Source: Metallyticus violacea (Eukaryota > Arthropoda > Insecta > Mantodea > Metallyticidae). From it: 64,000 nt of DNA. The translations under genes were made by a program, and so were the position numbers. The notes beneath the pieces were generated by a model. It worked only from the letters and a program-made list of their open reading frames with translations. It was not told the DNA's origin and did no database searches. The stretch is taken from NCBI GenBank assembly GCA_030762175.1, contig CM060846.1, positions 304,392,512 through 304,456,511 on the forward strand, read 5' to 3'. The first letter of the stretch is position 1. Each line of letters starts with the position of its first letter. Shown one piece after another: positions 22,697 to 34,894 of this stretch.

Positions 22697-23046
22697 CTGG
22701 CCTTAAAAATTACAATACATAGTGCATGTTTATAACAGTTATATGGAAATGATCTGTGCCTTCTCATTTGGTTGCTTGATGGGGCCATTGGGATTCTTCA
22801 TGTCTATGTGTTCATATTACCTTGATTCACTGATGTCATACTCAATTTGCTGTGGATGCATTTCACATAGGCACCCATTTTTTGGGATGACATCCTACAT
22901 TCTCAGTATTTCACAATCCTTCCTTTACCATATTCAGACACTTATTATATTGCTGTTGTTTTTTCAATGAGTCATGTTTGTACCTTCTGAGAAAATGTGG
23001 GGTCAATTTAAAGTGTCTCTTATGGATATTGTAATTTAATGACCAG
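22697..23046. mobile_element. Short non-autonomous Tc1-like element (copy 1)
   Basis: Ends CTGGCCTTAAAAATTACAAT at 22697 and the inverse of CTGGTCATTAAATTACAATA at 23046 form imperfect terminal inverted repeats. They resemble the CTGGCCATTAAAATTGC ends of known insect Tc1-like transposons. The body (350 bp) is shared with 42499-43016, for example TCAATGAGTCATGTTTGT..CTTCTGAGAA. No transposase is present. The flanking TA is not clear. Confidence 0.65.
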
Positions 23047-23745
23047 CATTGCATTTTTCAATGTTTTTATACACTTTTGTTTACAGTAAAAATAAAAACA
23101 AATCACTACATCATAATTAAGATAAAAATATATTTTAGAAATTGCAGGAGAAAACATCTCCAATAGTTTAGTGAGAAATATACAACAATGCTCACACATA
23201 AAACAGCAAAAATAAATTATTATATAGTATTAATGGCAATCACAAACACTAAAAAAACCACAAATTTAAAGTTTTGATTATTGTTTTAAAAATTCTGCAG
23301 GCCCCAAATAAATTCTATAATTTGGATATGATTTGGAAATCAATACTTCAATCATCAGCAATTGTCAAACTGTAAATGTTATCGAGCTTCTAACTAAACA
23401 ATAATCATAGCCTTCCTTCAGTATTTATGCATGTGCTTTATCTGCTTTTATTGTTTTTTATTTTCTTCCCCTTCTTTTTCCAGATGGTAATTTTTCAAAT
23501 ATTTAAAAGTTTTATTGTGGACAATGAAAGATTCCACTAAAGGGAACAAAACATGAAAAAGAATTTCAAGAAATACTAAAAGTTACAAGAAATAACAATT
23601 TTGCAAAATAAATAAATAAAAATGAGCAAAGTAACATGCTTAAAAAGAAAAAAATATATATAATGATATTTTAATGCAATTCAGCTTTAATTGGACAAAC
23701 TCAAAGTGCAGTTTATAAGCAAATATCAACTGAGATACATCCACA
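23047..23745. other. No recognised element
   Basis: AT-rich; nothing was recognised. Confidence 0.35.
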
Positions 23746-23746
23746 A

Positions 23747-23800
23747 ATGAATTCTGCCAGTGGTGCCTCAGTATTAAAAATGGGAGTTAAACACTATAAA
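23747..23800 (+). mobile_element. SINE family 1, 3'-tail fragment
   Basis: GCCAGTGGTGCCTCAGTATT and GGGAGTTAAACACTA match the 3' tail of the 34.9-kb SINE (TGTGGTGCCTCAGTAGTGAA, GGGCGTTAAACACTA). Only the last ~55 nt are present, which fits a severe 5' truncation. Confidence 0.7.
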
Positions 23801-23820
23801 AACTACTTAAAAAAAGTACA

Positions 23821-23821
<1 letters not shown>

Positions 23822-23858
<37 letters not shown>
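23822..23858. repeat. (CA)n microsatellite
   Basis: About eighteen CA units just downstream of the SINE tail. Confidence 0.95.
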
Positions 23859-23859
<1 letters not shown>

Positions 23860-23860
<1 letters not shown>

Positions 23861-25940
23861 TATGTAACCAATAAATGCATAAAACTTAATGTGTTATCCA
23901 AGTGTGCCAAAAAAAATTGTAAATTAGGGCATATGATTTAACGGAATGAGGTGAACATATAAAAATACAGTACCACCTCCTATGGATTACTGTTTGTGAT
24001 AGCTCTAAAATGAATTGATGATGTCATGAATGTTAAAGGGTACAGGAGCTCAAAACAACTGCAAAAATGTTTCAAACAACTTCACACAAAGCACTCTTCA
24101 AACAACCAAGTTAAACAATTTGCAATACTAGATGCTCTAAAACAGTAGAAAAGATCAACAACTTGCTTGTAAAAGAGAAATCAGAGGCAGTTCATAATTT
24201 CAGCAAATAAAACCTGTTGAAAAACAACCACAAGCAAAGTCACAGTACCCAGATTGAAAAAAATTAGAGGGAAATTACTTAAAATACAAATACAAAATTG
24301 GGTAATACATTTGATATAGGTGAAAGCTCATGTTAACAAAGGGAATGAATTTGAAAAATGACTTGTGAAAGAAGCAGCTTGTGGCAACACCATACAAATG
24401 AAATTAAAATAATATAATAAAATGCAGTGAGAAGTAAACTATGAGAAGAAAGCATACAAATATTGGAATCACAGTGGCAAGAAAAAACTAAAGACAATAT
24501 CACAAAACCACATTCCTAGTTCCTGAGTGTAAGGAAGGTACTAAATACAAAATTCTCATCTGACAGCATTATTAACAGGATATGGCAAATATGGCACATA
24601 CTTTCACTGATTTCAAATGACAGAAAATCTTAAATGTTGCAAGGGAAACTTATAAAAATTGAACCAAATCCTATGGGGCTGTCAAATAAAGTGCTAAAAA
24701 AAATCTTATAAAAGCTTAGTGAGATCATGAAAATTCTGACCAATAGACAAAAAGTGAATAAATAAACACTTAAGTCATTTCAGAAATTCAGTAACAGGAT
24801 ATTGACTAGGAAAATAAATGATAAACATATTATGTAAATTAGAAATATGAATTAGTTTGCAAGTAGAACAAATACCTGATATCATAAGGAGCATAAGGGT
24901 AAGTTGTTGTGCTTGACCTATGAGCAACAATAAACTGATTAAGATGAACACCATTACCAAATTCATTAGATAAATAAACTTTTTAAATAAATGATAATAG
25001 AGGCTATAGATAGGCTTGAAGAAATTAAATATATAATCTTGATATGTAACAATATATATATATATATATATATAAATGAGTACCTCCTTGCTCTATTAGA
25101 CAGTCTTGCTGGCTGCTACTTATTCTCAGTTTGACTTCAGGCACCTATGTGGAAATTTTCTGAGCTGGGTCTTGAATGGGGTTAGCATCATCAGAAAAAT
25201 TGGAGAGCTACCTGATAAAGAGAAGGCATCCATTTGATCTCAAAAGTTGTGTAATGGTGAATGGCAGAGTGCCAATATGCTAATCATAGACTCCCTGCAA
25301 TACTGCCCTTTGCCATGGCCCATGAAAGCTGTTGCACTATAGTAAGGAATAATATATAAAGAATTTTGTGTGTTGCACATGTTATACCTTAGTAGATTAT
25401 TAGGAATGTACACAAGTCCATTGTAAAGCATTATTATGTAGTGGGATATGCTGTTAAATAAATGAAAAAATCATGCATTTTGAAAATTAGAGAAAACATT
25501 AATCTCATAGACTTCAAAGAAAAAATATCAATTTTAAGTTACTGAAAGTATGTAGCATTTACATGTTTTTTATTCACTACCAGAAGGATGCAACCTTAAT
25601 CCATTTATGCAGAAAACTCTTCAGTTTGCTAACTGTAAACAGTGCAACCTAAGCTTTTGAAATATGCCCAAATTGTTGAAAATGGGCCAGAACCTGTCAT
25701 TTTCTTATATCCATAATTTTTTTTAATTTATTAGCTATGCACTGTAACATAGGCAGCTATCATTGAATATTGAATATTTATTGAAATGCTAAAAAAAATA
25801 CAAAGAGGTCTGCACATATCTGGCCCAGGTCATGTCTAATGAATAAACGAATGTATTACAATAAACAATTATAATAAACATTTTTAATAAAATATAAACT
25901 GATCATAATTATTCTTATTTCAATTACCAGAGCAAACACC
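23860..25940. other. No recognised gene; (AT)n at about 25051-25073
   Basis: Long AT-rich stretch. A weak LINE-like EPNPMGLSNKVLKKIL at about 24660 (+) is suggestive only. A dinucleotide (TA)n run lies near 25051-25073. Confidence 0.3.
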
Positions 25941-25949
25941 TGGCTAACA

Positions 25950-26965
25950 CCTACTACCCTCTATGCTAACCTCTATCTTTGATCTCCTACTGGAATTTCA
26001 GAAGACAGAGGTTTAGTCACCACTTCAGATAGTTCTTTTGAGACATCAGAGTGTTCTCTTTCAATATCCTTTTGTTATTTACTCATTTTTCTCTATTTTA
26101 GGCTCCTTCTCTGTTTCCAAATGTTAATTTTTCTTGAATTCACTCATTACACATATCTCTTAACAAGTGACCATGTCCATTTATTCTATACTTTGAATAA
26201 ATATTTCCCAAAGGCCTTCATTTGTTCGTATCATTAAATATATTTTCTACATTCTATTTCCTAATTCATTTTGAATCGTTTTTGTTTCAATGAACTTGAT
26301 CTCCATTGATCTGTTCCTATACATTCAAATAATGTATGCTTAATGTTCTCTTCATTTATACAAGTTGAACACTGCACTTGCTCTAGATTTCTTCTTGGTC
26401 CCTTCAATCCTCATGCCCCAAATTCTAAATTGTGCAATAACTTTTCTTTTACTTATATTACATTTATTTACATACCATTCTCTATTAGGATCTATCTTAA
26501 TTTCCATATAAAATTTAAGTGGTTTTTTCCTTCATCAAAGCATACATAATCTGGTTATCCATATCCTCTAATTGATGTTTTGCCACTTGCCAACATCCTC
26601 TTTTCAAATTATTTCTCTCTACCAAAATATCACCCACTCCTTTATCTGCAGTTGTTCTCTAATCATATTTATCCAACAATTTTCATTCTTACTGCTTTCC
26701 TGATATATCAAACAATCTTTTAATATACATCCTCAGGGAGTTGTTGAATTTTCCACCAGTATTTTAGTACCTTCTTCATAATTATTGTTTGCACACCAGA
26801 TTTACCTATCTCTATCATAGCAACAATGTTAGCAGATTATTGTGGTAATTTTAATACAGTTTTAGACCACATGACCACAATTTTATTCATAATTTCCCAT
26901 CCTTCCTCTAAACCCAAAACTTCTATTCCACATACCCATCTTGATTAAACTAAAACAGCATATCG
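25950..26965 (-). mobile_element. LINE family A, C-terminal fragment
   Basis: Minus-strand frames across shifts read EVLGLEEGWEIMNKI-like and SKTVLKLPQ at about 26900-26840. This matches KMLYGFEIWGLDDGW..KQILGLPKA of the 56-kb copy. A decayed W-x-R-x-G-x-I-x-x-x-G stretch at about 26430 matches AWTRIGIINLKGL. The 3' limit is uncertain. Confidence 0.6.
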
Positions 26966-27329
26966 ACAGCTTAGTTCAAGGGCAGCAAATAGAAAGTGTT
27001 ATTTTCTGAGTTAGATACATCATAAAAATGAGAGCAAACTCCTCTGCCAGTTGAAATCAGCAACAACTTGCCACTCTGCTTATATGTAGCATAATAGTAC
27101 TAATTCTCATCTCAAATCAAATAACCATTTCAAAAGAGCAAAAACTAGAAACGTTTCTTGCTTGATTTGCATGATTTTAATTTTGCAACTTCAAAAGAGC
27201 AACATCTCCAAATATATTAATATTAACTGTTGTAATTTACCATTGATTTACCATCTAAATTTGCTGCTTTATTCAGTTTTAGTTTAGTTATTGTATTGCA
27301 GTGATTCTAAGTTCCAACAATAGATGCCC

Positions 27330-27640
27330 ATTATTGCAGAGCTGAAACAAGGAGGAAGGACATTAATGGCAACTTAAATCTAAGAACAAAGCACTGTGCT
27401 TAAAAGAGAAAAGGAAATAGCAAAACAACATATGTATGAAACTATTTTTAACACTGAAATAGGACATCAGCTTTTACCAGCCTAAAAAGGATAAGTGCTC
27501 TTTCTGTGAATCATTTAGAAATTTAGCCAAAGAAGAAGAAGTAACTCAAAGACACATTTGGAATAAATCAACTTGAGAAGTCTCTTGGCTGGGCAGAAAA
27601 GGAAAATGACATGAAAAATTGAATGACATGACATGAAAAA
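27330..27640 (+). pseudogene. Relic of an insect multicopy gene family (cysteine motif, KKDKC)
   Basis: Two overlapping frames give KQHMYETIFNTEIGHQ and then, after a frameshift, FYQPKKDKCSFCESFRNL, AKEEEVTQRHIWNKST, ending in a stop. This F-N-T-E..K-K-D-x-C-x-x-C arrangement occurs in an uncharacterised, highly repeated insect protein family, generally regarded as transposon-derived. I know the family only by its look and cannot name it. The copy is broken by at least one frameshift and stops. No introns, start or end were defined. Confidence 0.45.
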
Positions 27641-27889
27641 TGCTTATTGAAAATAAGCATAATAATAGTATAGTTTATTGTTTCAATTTACAAGTTGTTA
27701 TGCCCATGCCACCATGTTTATATTAGAACTGGCACACATCCCCACATATGAGCCAGTTGTAATATAAACATATGCTCTTTTGCTTTAATTGTACTATTTT
27801 TGACACTGTCAGATAACAGGGCTAGTCTTACCTTTGGCATGAAGGTGTTAGTAACAAAGCAGTAAATAAAATAGTATGTTATTGTAATC

Positions 27890-29530
27890 TTAAAAGAAGT
27901 TAGGAACAGTGAAGTTGTTACATATACAACTGAGTCAGTATTAGGTAACACTAAAACTTCACTAACTGATTAATTCTTCAGAACATGTTTCAAGAGCATT
28001 CGCTCTCATCTTCAGCTGGGGACTGACTAACTCTAGCAGGTGACATAGTGGCATCTGGTGGTTCCACTAGATAATGAAACAGGAAGTCCATTGGTGGAAT
28101 GTCAAAATTCATAACTCTATGTTTATTTTTCAAAATATAAATCTTTTCCCATATTTCCAAATCCTTGGGATTGGTGGTAGCTTTTAACAGTTTGGCTTCT
28201 CCTGCAATGTTATGATCGTAAGTCCAAAAGTGATCTGCAACCTCCGTTTTATCCACTTGTTTATATCTTAAATTTCTGAAGTGTTCTTTGGTCCTTGTTC
28301 TCCAAATTTCGTATTGTTTTGCCTATATATATCTGATCACACTCCAAACAGTCTATCTGATATACTCCTGACTTCTTGCTGGATGGAATAACATCCTTTT
28401 TGCTGCTGTTCAGAAGCTTTCCAATACTAAATTTATTTTGTGCAGTCAAAACGTATATCATAATTTTTAAAGATTTTCATGAATGCCCTGTTTGGCCACG
28501 GATGATATGTGAATCTTTTAAAAACCACATCCTTTTTTATCGTGGAGAGAGTTGTGGTGTTTTTAATATCTTTCTGTCTTTTGAAATGTTTGATTTTCTT
28601 ATCAACTAAAGAGCTGCTGAATCCATTGTTGAGGGCTGTTTTGATGATATAATGGTATTCTGCTGAATATTCTTCTTTGTTGAGTGGGATGTTTACCAAT
28701 CTATGGACAAGGCTTTTTATAATGGCATGTTGGTGTGGTTTAGGGTTGAAACTGTTATTCTTTATGTGGTTATCTGTATTTGTAGGTTTCCTATATATGC
28801 CGAATGGAATTATGTCATTTCTCCTGTATATTTTTAGGTCCAAAAATGGTAAAAGACCATTTTCCTCCAATTCCATAGTGAATTTAATATTTTGGTCCTG
28901 CAAATTTAGTAATTTTAGGGCATCTTCTGTTTGTTTTTTTTGGGACTATTGCCAGAATGTTATCCACATAACGAAACCATGCTTTGAAGGTTAAAGGGAA
29001 TGTCATATTAATGTGTGTTTCTACAGCACTCATGAATAAATTTTCCAGAAATGGAAAAAGGGGGTTACCCATAGCTAAGCCAGAAATTTGATGCTAAATT
29101 TTCCCATTGAATGTAAAAAAGTTTTGGTTTATACACAATTTAGTCAGATTGGTATAATCCTCAATTTCTTCTGCTGTCAAGTTTATACTTTTTAGCCAAT
29201 TCTGTAGATTTAGGAGCATTTTTTTTTTGTAGGAATACTAGTAAACAAAGATGCAACATCAAACGAGACCAAGGCATCATTTGGCAAAATCCGCTCATTA
29301 TTAAATTGGTCCACAAGTTTATATGAATTGATGATACTTCTACTTTCAAATTGTTCTTAAGATGTAAATTTTTTTTACCAACCACTTGGCCAAATTGTAT
29401 GTTGGTGAATTGATGTTGTTGATTATTATTGTTTATCTTGCATAAAAGACTGGACACCCATACAAGGCAACTGAGTTGGACACTATAGATTTCTATGCCA
29501 TTAAAATTTTGTACCATCCATTGGGGAAAA
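27890..29530 (-). mobile_element. Penelope-like element with RT, GIY-YIG and 3' hammerhead-like motif
   Basis: The best PLE copy here. RT blocks, right to left: SPTYNLAKWLVKK (29400), NDALVSFDVASLF (29270), ISGLAMGNPLFPFLENLFMS (29085-29030), FRYVDNILAI (28970; YVDD has become YVDN), and ENGLLPFLDLKIYRRN. Then come RKPTNTDNHI and HRLVNIPLNKEEY. The GIY-YIG domain follows as GVYQIDCLECDQIYIGKTIR (28360-28310). The C-terminal DHFWTYDHNIAGEAKLLKAT and EIWEKIYI precede the end of coding near 28050. The 3' end (28020-27890) has CTGAAGATG, AGAGC/GCTCT stem, TTGAAACATGTTC and TTAGTGAAG. Frameshifts abolish function. The 5' end is lost. Confidence 0.9.
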
Positions 29531-30090
29531 CTTTATAGTTGACAAAGATGAACATAAATTCTGTGGACTAAAGTAAACATTGTAAAAATATGCAAAAAAT
29601 ATCTCCTTGCATCGTATTCTACAAAACCAGCTATTCCTAAAAAGAATTTCTAAAGATCAATGTGCATAAAAGCCAACAATGTGGGCCATCCAGTCCTCAA
29701 ACTCTAGTTTTGACTTGCAAAAGTGCACAGCCAATTGCACCTCTGAAGAAGATGGATCTTCTACCTTTGTGAAAAAACAATGTAATCCAGAGAAAATATA
29801 ATGCCTTTCTTGATAATTATCATTTCAGAAAGCAGTAACCATGTTACTGCCATGAAAACCAAGTATATATCTCAGAGCTAGTGAAGTCTATATACTTTGC
29901 GTAGAGAGGATGTTAAAAGATTAGCTCCCTGTTGCCAGAAAAGAGAAAGTCATCTTGTTCTGGAAGATTTACATGGGTTAAAAATATCAATAGCCCATTT
30001 TACTATTGATTAATCAACTAAACTGGAGGCCTGGAGACCAGTTCCAAGTATCCTTCAGGAGTTACTTTAAAATTCCCTGATCCTGTCCAT
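29531..30090. other. No recognised element
   Basis: Nothing was recognised. It may hold the decayed 5' parts of the PLE (left) or LINE B (right). Confidence 0.3.
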
Positions 30091-33018
30091 CTGAGGTTAT
30101 GGAGGAGGTGTATCATTCCATTGTTTGTACCAAGAGGTGTTTTCCTGGGGCAACAATGATGGTAAATAGCAAAGTAATAAAAAGAGACTATAGTATAAAT
30201 TTTATAAGTGCAATAAATGAGGAAATTAAATGGGCATGCAAAGCAGCCAAAGCAGTATATGTAGATTCATATAGGTATATAGACGAAAGCTGTTTAGGGA
30301 AGGGAAGGTTTAAATAGAAAAGGTTCATATGAGTTAAGTCAAATGATAAATAAGATGGTAAAGTTATGCATGAAACAGGGAAAATAGAAATTAGTACAGA
30401 TGATGGCAACAAACTAGGCACTTTGAATCAACATTTCGAACATGAAAATGAGTACAGCAAGTGAAGTAGAAAATGGTAAAGTAGGAAAGTTGGTAGAAAT
30501 AACTAATAAATCAGTACCAATCAGGATACCAAGAGTAGTTAAGAAACGTAAAGAAGGTATGGTATTGTATCATCAAAATATATAAGCAATAAAAGAACAC
30601 AAATAGAATTCTTGCTTAAAGAGATAGAGCCAAATGTTTTAGTACTTACTGAACATGGTTTAAAAGCAGAAGAAATAATAGTAAATAATCATGTAGATTA
30701 TAGTATAGGTACATATTACTGTAGACAAGAACATAATAGTGGGGAAGTGGTGATTTATGTGGATGAGTCAATTAAATTTAAAGAAATAGACTGTAGCAAA
30801 TTTTTAGTGAAAATGACATGTGAATAGGCAGCTATTGAAATCTTTATGGAAAAACTAAACATTGTACTAATAGGAGTATATAGATCTCTAGCAACAAATG
30901 AAAAAATATTTATAACAAAATTAATAGATTTTCTAATTGCAATGCCAGAAAATAAAATCAAAATAGTAATAGGGAATCTTAATATTGAACTACTAAAAGA
31001 AAATCCAGTAAAATGTAGATAAATAAAAACTTTAAAGAGGTTAAATTTAACAATTGTTTTAAATGAACCCACCAGGGTTACAAGATTTGCAAAACTGGTA
31101 TTGATAATGTATTTACAAATCTAATAGAAAATATATGAGAAATTAAAATAATAAAAGCAGGAATTGGTGATCATGATGGCCAGCTGTTAAAAATGGAGGT
31201 AAAAAATGAGACCTTACAAAATAATTTTGAATGCAAAAGACAAATAGACAAAGAAAGTTTAATTAGATTAAGCCAATTCGTCACACAGGTAAATTAGAAA
31301 GAGGTCTAAGAAATAGAAAATGTAAATAAAAAGTATGAATTTTTTAGTAATATATTACAGAATGGCTTAAATACTAATATGTCCTTAAAAAAAGTAAAAA
31401 TCTAGTTTGGTGCAAGGGGTATTCAGTATGAAAAATGGTTAACAAAAGGAATAAAAATTTCATGGGATAGAGTGAAATTTTTTAATTCTCTAAATGTTGT
31501 AAATATGGGGGAAAGATCATTAAAATATTTTATTGAAAATTATAATAGAATAGTCTAGTATGTGAAAATGCAAAAATGATGCACAATTGAGAATTGGTAA
31601 CAAACTCAGAAAATAAGAGTAAAACAATTTGGAATATGGTAAATAAGTTGCAAATAAGCAATGTGAAACTATGATAAGCAAAATAAATGATAGAGAGATA
31701 AGTAACCCAGCTGAAATAAGTTTTAAATTTAATAATTATTTTATAAATATCACAAAACAAATGAAGGTAAATGGGCATAATAATAACCAAGTAAAAACAG
31801 TAGCACCAAGTCAAGTAAAGTCAATGGGAATATTAGAAGTATCAGAGCAAATCATATTACAAGAAATCGATAAGCTCAAACCTAAAACATTGATTAGCTT
31901 TTATGAAATGTTGAACAAGATTATAAAAGACATTAAAATTGAAATTGTCATAATGCTAACACACATTACAAATACATCATTAACCCGAGGTATGTTTCCA
32001 TAAACTTTAAAGAAAGTAATTGTAAGACCATTATTCAAACAGAAAGGAAGTAAGACGAATTTAGAAAATTATAGGCATTATGTTCAACTTTCTCAAAAAT
32101 AATGGAACATGTTTTTCTAATTCAATTGCAATATTATTTCATTAAAATTAACATAATTTCAGAGTGGCAATTTGGATTTCAAAAGAAGAAATCAACAATT
32201 AACGTAATTAGCAAGGTTAATAGTTATATAATTGAAGTATTAAAAAATCAGGAAAAAGTAATAGTGATATTTTTGGACTTCTCTAAGGCATTTGATTATG
32301 CAAATATAGACATATTGACAAATAAATTAGAAAATTATGGGATTTATAGATTAGCACTAAACTGGATTAGTTCATATCTTAATAATAGAATGCAGTGTAT
32401 AGAAACAAATCATAGAAACAGTGCTGGTATTGTAAAAAAATTAAACCAAATGTCCAAATGGTTCAGCAAGGAGTACCACAAAACTCAAAATTAGGTCCGT
32501 TTCAATTTCTAATATATATTAACAATATTTTTGAATTAGTACAAAGAAATGAAAATGTAGCAATTAGATATTCAGATGGTATGACAGTAGTAATTAAAGG
32601 TAAGTTAGATGTGGAAGTGGAATTAAAAGCAAACAAGTTAATTAAAAAAAAATTAAACAATGTTATATAAACCTGGATATGATTTTAAATATTAAAAAGA
32701 CAGCCTGGATAAGTTTTAAATTAAAAAAATGTAGTTTAAATAGCATACAAGTAGAAATAGACAGTGAAAAAATATCAGATTCAATATACAAATTTTTTAG
32801 GAATTTTAATAGACAAACAGTTAAACTGGAAGCCGTACATAGCACATATTAAAACAAAGGTAAATACAGGCTTATATATAATGAGACAATTGAGGAAAAC
32901 TATAGGTTATGATACTCTAAAACAGATACATTGTGCTTTTATTTACTCACACATAAAATATGGAATAATATTAAGGGGAAATATTACAACAACTGAAGTT
33001 GAAAAGATTTTTAAATTA

Positions 33019-33044
33019 CAAAAAAAAAAAAAAAAAAAAAAAAA
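33019..33044. repeat. Poly(A) expansion inside LINE B coding sequence
   Basis: A run of about 25 A lies exactly where the LQKKAIRTIG codons (CAA AAA AAA GCA) stand in related LINEs. Confidence 0.9.
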
Positions 33045-33283
33045 GCAATTAGAACAATAGGTAATGTAAATAGAAAACACACATCTAGATTAAAATTTAA
33101 ACAATTTGGGATATTGACGGTTCCTTGTATGTACATTTATGAGATGATAAAACATATTTTATAAGAAAACAATCCAATAAATGATGGTATACACACACAT
33201 AATCTATGAAATAAGGATGACTACTTTAGATCTGTATTTAGAGGTACATTAAGCAGATTCTGTGTAAAAACACGGAAAAAGAA

Positions 33284-33479
33284 TGTAAATTATATTTAAT
33301 CTGTCTGTCTCTTATGCTTCACTTACTTTTAAAACCGGTCCCACAATATTTAAAAGTAAGTGAAGCATAAGTGTGTGTTAGAAGACAGATAAAATATAAT
33401 TTACATTTAACAAGCTTCATTGTGCGAGTTCCAACAAATTTTTTTGAAAATGTCTAATTTTTTGAAAGTTCTTAAATGA
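33284..33479 (+). mobile_element. Palindromic PLE-derived insertion, 196 bp
   Basis: Palindrome 33284-33405 (left arm missing about 8 nt relative to the right) with CTTATGCTTCACTTACTTTT and its complement. The tail 33406-33479 begins TTTAACAAGCTTCATTGTGC and GAGTTCCAACA. Flanks ACGGAAAAAGAA (33272-33283) and ATGGGAAAAGAA (33480-33491) agree at 10 of 12. It interrupts the end of LINE B. The palindrome and tail are closely similar to 18880-19074 in opposite orientation. Confidence 0.85.
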
Positions 33480-33600
33480 ATGGGAAAAGAACTTTATAAC
33501 AAGTTACTTGAAAAAATAAAAGTGATCAAAAATGTGGATTTAACTATGAAAGTAATAAAAAAGGTACCTAAGAGTGAATGCATTTTATAGCTTGAGGAAC

Positions 33601-34230
33601 TTATGTGTGTTACCTCAAATTGAGAATTGTAAATGATTTGTACTTGTAAAAGTTGTGTTTGTGAATAATTATTGTATTCGATGAATCCAAAACTTGTATA
33701 AGTTTTCATGGATGAAATAAATTGAAAATGAAAATTGAAATCTGCCACATGTTCTTTTCATGCAATCAATTCTGAGCCTCAAAAGTGCATTTGGAAATGA
33801 TTCTTAGCAATTAATGTATATTTACTATTAGAAAATTTAAGTGAACCAGCTTTTGAAGACCTTAAAAGATTCTAGACACAGCAGGTGTATCCTCTATTTC
33901 CTCTCGGTGTATTCTTCTTGAATCTCATTTAGTTTTCTAGAAGACTTATTACAAGAAGCTAAGGCTGCTTCATTCACCAGTGTATCTGGCTATATTAAAA
34001 AACCTTCTGCTTTTGATTCTGAGTTGGGTAAGTTCATTATTCCACCAAAGAACTTGCTGCCCTGACTTCCTAACTGGAATCAGACAATTACTTTCCTAAA
34101 TTTCGTACCAAATCACCCTTAATTTATGGAGTTGCATTCCATCCATACCCCATTACATTTAATGCTATGTTAAGTGTGTAATGGGGAGATATATTGACTC
34201 CTAGACAGTGCCATTGTCAACATTGTTGTT
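33601..34230. other. No recognised element
   Basis: No repeat or coding similarity was recognised. Confidence 0.35.
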
Positions 34231-34234
34231 CCCA

Positions 34235-34848
34235 TTTGTTTTACTCACCTTTCATAAGCATTTTTGTCCACCTGCTGATGTATTTTTCAAGTTTCTTTAT
34301 ATTTTCATCTGATTTTAGATTTAAAATTCCTTCTGCCTCTTATTTCATTTGGTAAGTTTTCTCACTTTCATAAAAGGAACTGTTCCCTTCAAAACTTGGT
34401 TTGCTTACATTCTAAAATACAATGCCAAGTACTATCTGGTTCTTCACACATTGGATATTTCCTCTTTATATATCCATTTCTTATCCCACTTAAATATATC
34501 ACTCCTGTTCTAAACCATGCTAGTCCTTCTCTTCCTACCTTATCACAGGTTTCAACATATCTTTCTCTTACTCAATAATTTTTAGTATGCTATGTAATTA
34601 AAGAGATTTTTTTACGTTAAGACTAGCCCAAAATTCCTGTTTTTCAATATCCACAATTCTTGTTTTTATCTCTTTCTGAAATCCTTTTAGCATTCTTTCC
34701 CCCTCATACCATATTGATTCCATTCCCAATTCTTGAATGGAATGGTTTCTATCCTCCTAATTTTTCCTTGTGCTACCAAATGTTTGATGATATTCTCCTC
34801 TTTTAGTCTCCCTATTCTATAACAATATTTCAGCACTCTTTCTATTAA

Positions 34849-34894
<46 letters not shown>

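Larger units (their letters stand above)
30095..33600 (+). mobile_element. LINE family B (CR1/Jockey-like), long decayed copy
   Basis: Order on the + strand: remnant of ORF1, with SINFISAINEEIKWACKAAK and AVYVDSYRYIDESCLGKGRF, then a frame-shifted LHMSKSND-like end. This resembles the C-terminus of the SGNH-esterase ORF1 of CR1-like LINEs. The endonuclease is at 30612-31130 (LTEHGLKAEEI, VVIYVDESI, VLIGVYRS, VIGNLNIELL, NEPTRVT). RT is at 31670-33060 (FGFQKKKSTINV, VIFLDFSKAFDYANIDILT, VQQGVPQNSKLGPFQFLIYI, RYSDGMTVV, FLGILIDKQLNW). The tail region has KIFKLQ, a poly(A) expansion, then AIRTIG and ILTVPCMYIYEM. Stops and shifts are many; YADD reads YSDG. A palindromic insertion lies near its end. 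Confidence 0.85.

Noticed and set aside
24640..24990. LINE RT start (EPNPMGLSNKV) on the plus strand
   Set aside because: Too short and degenerate; no following RT motifs.
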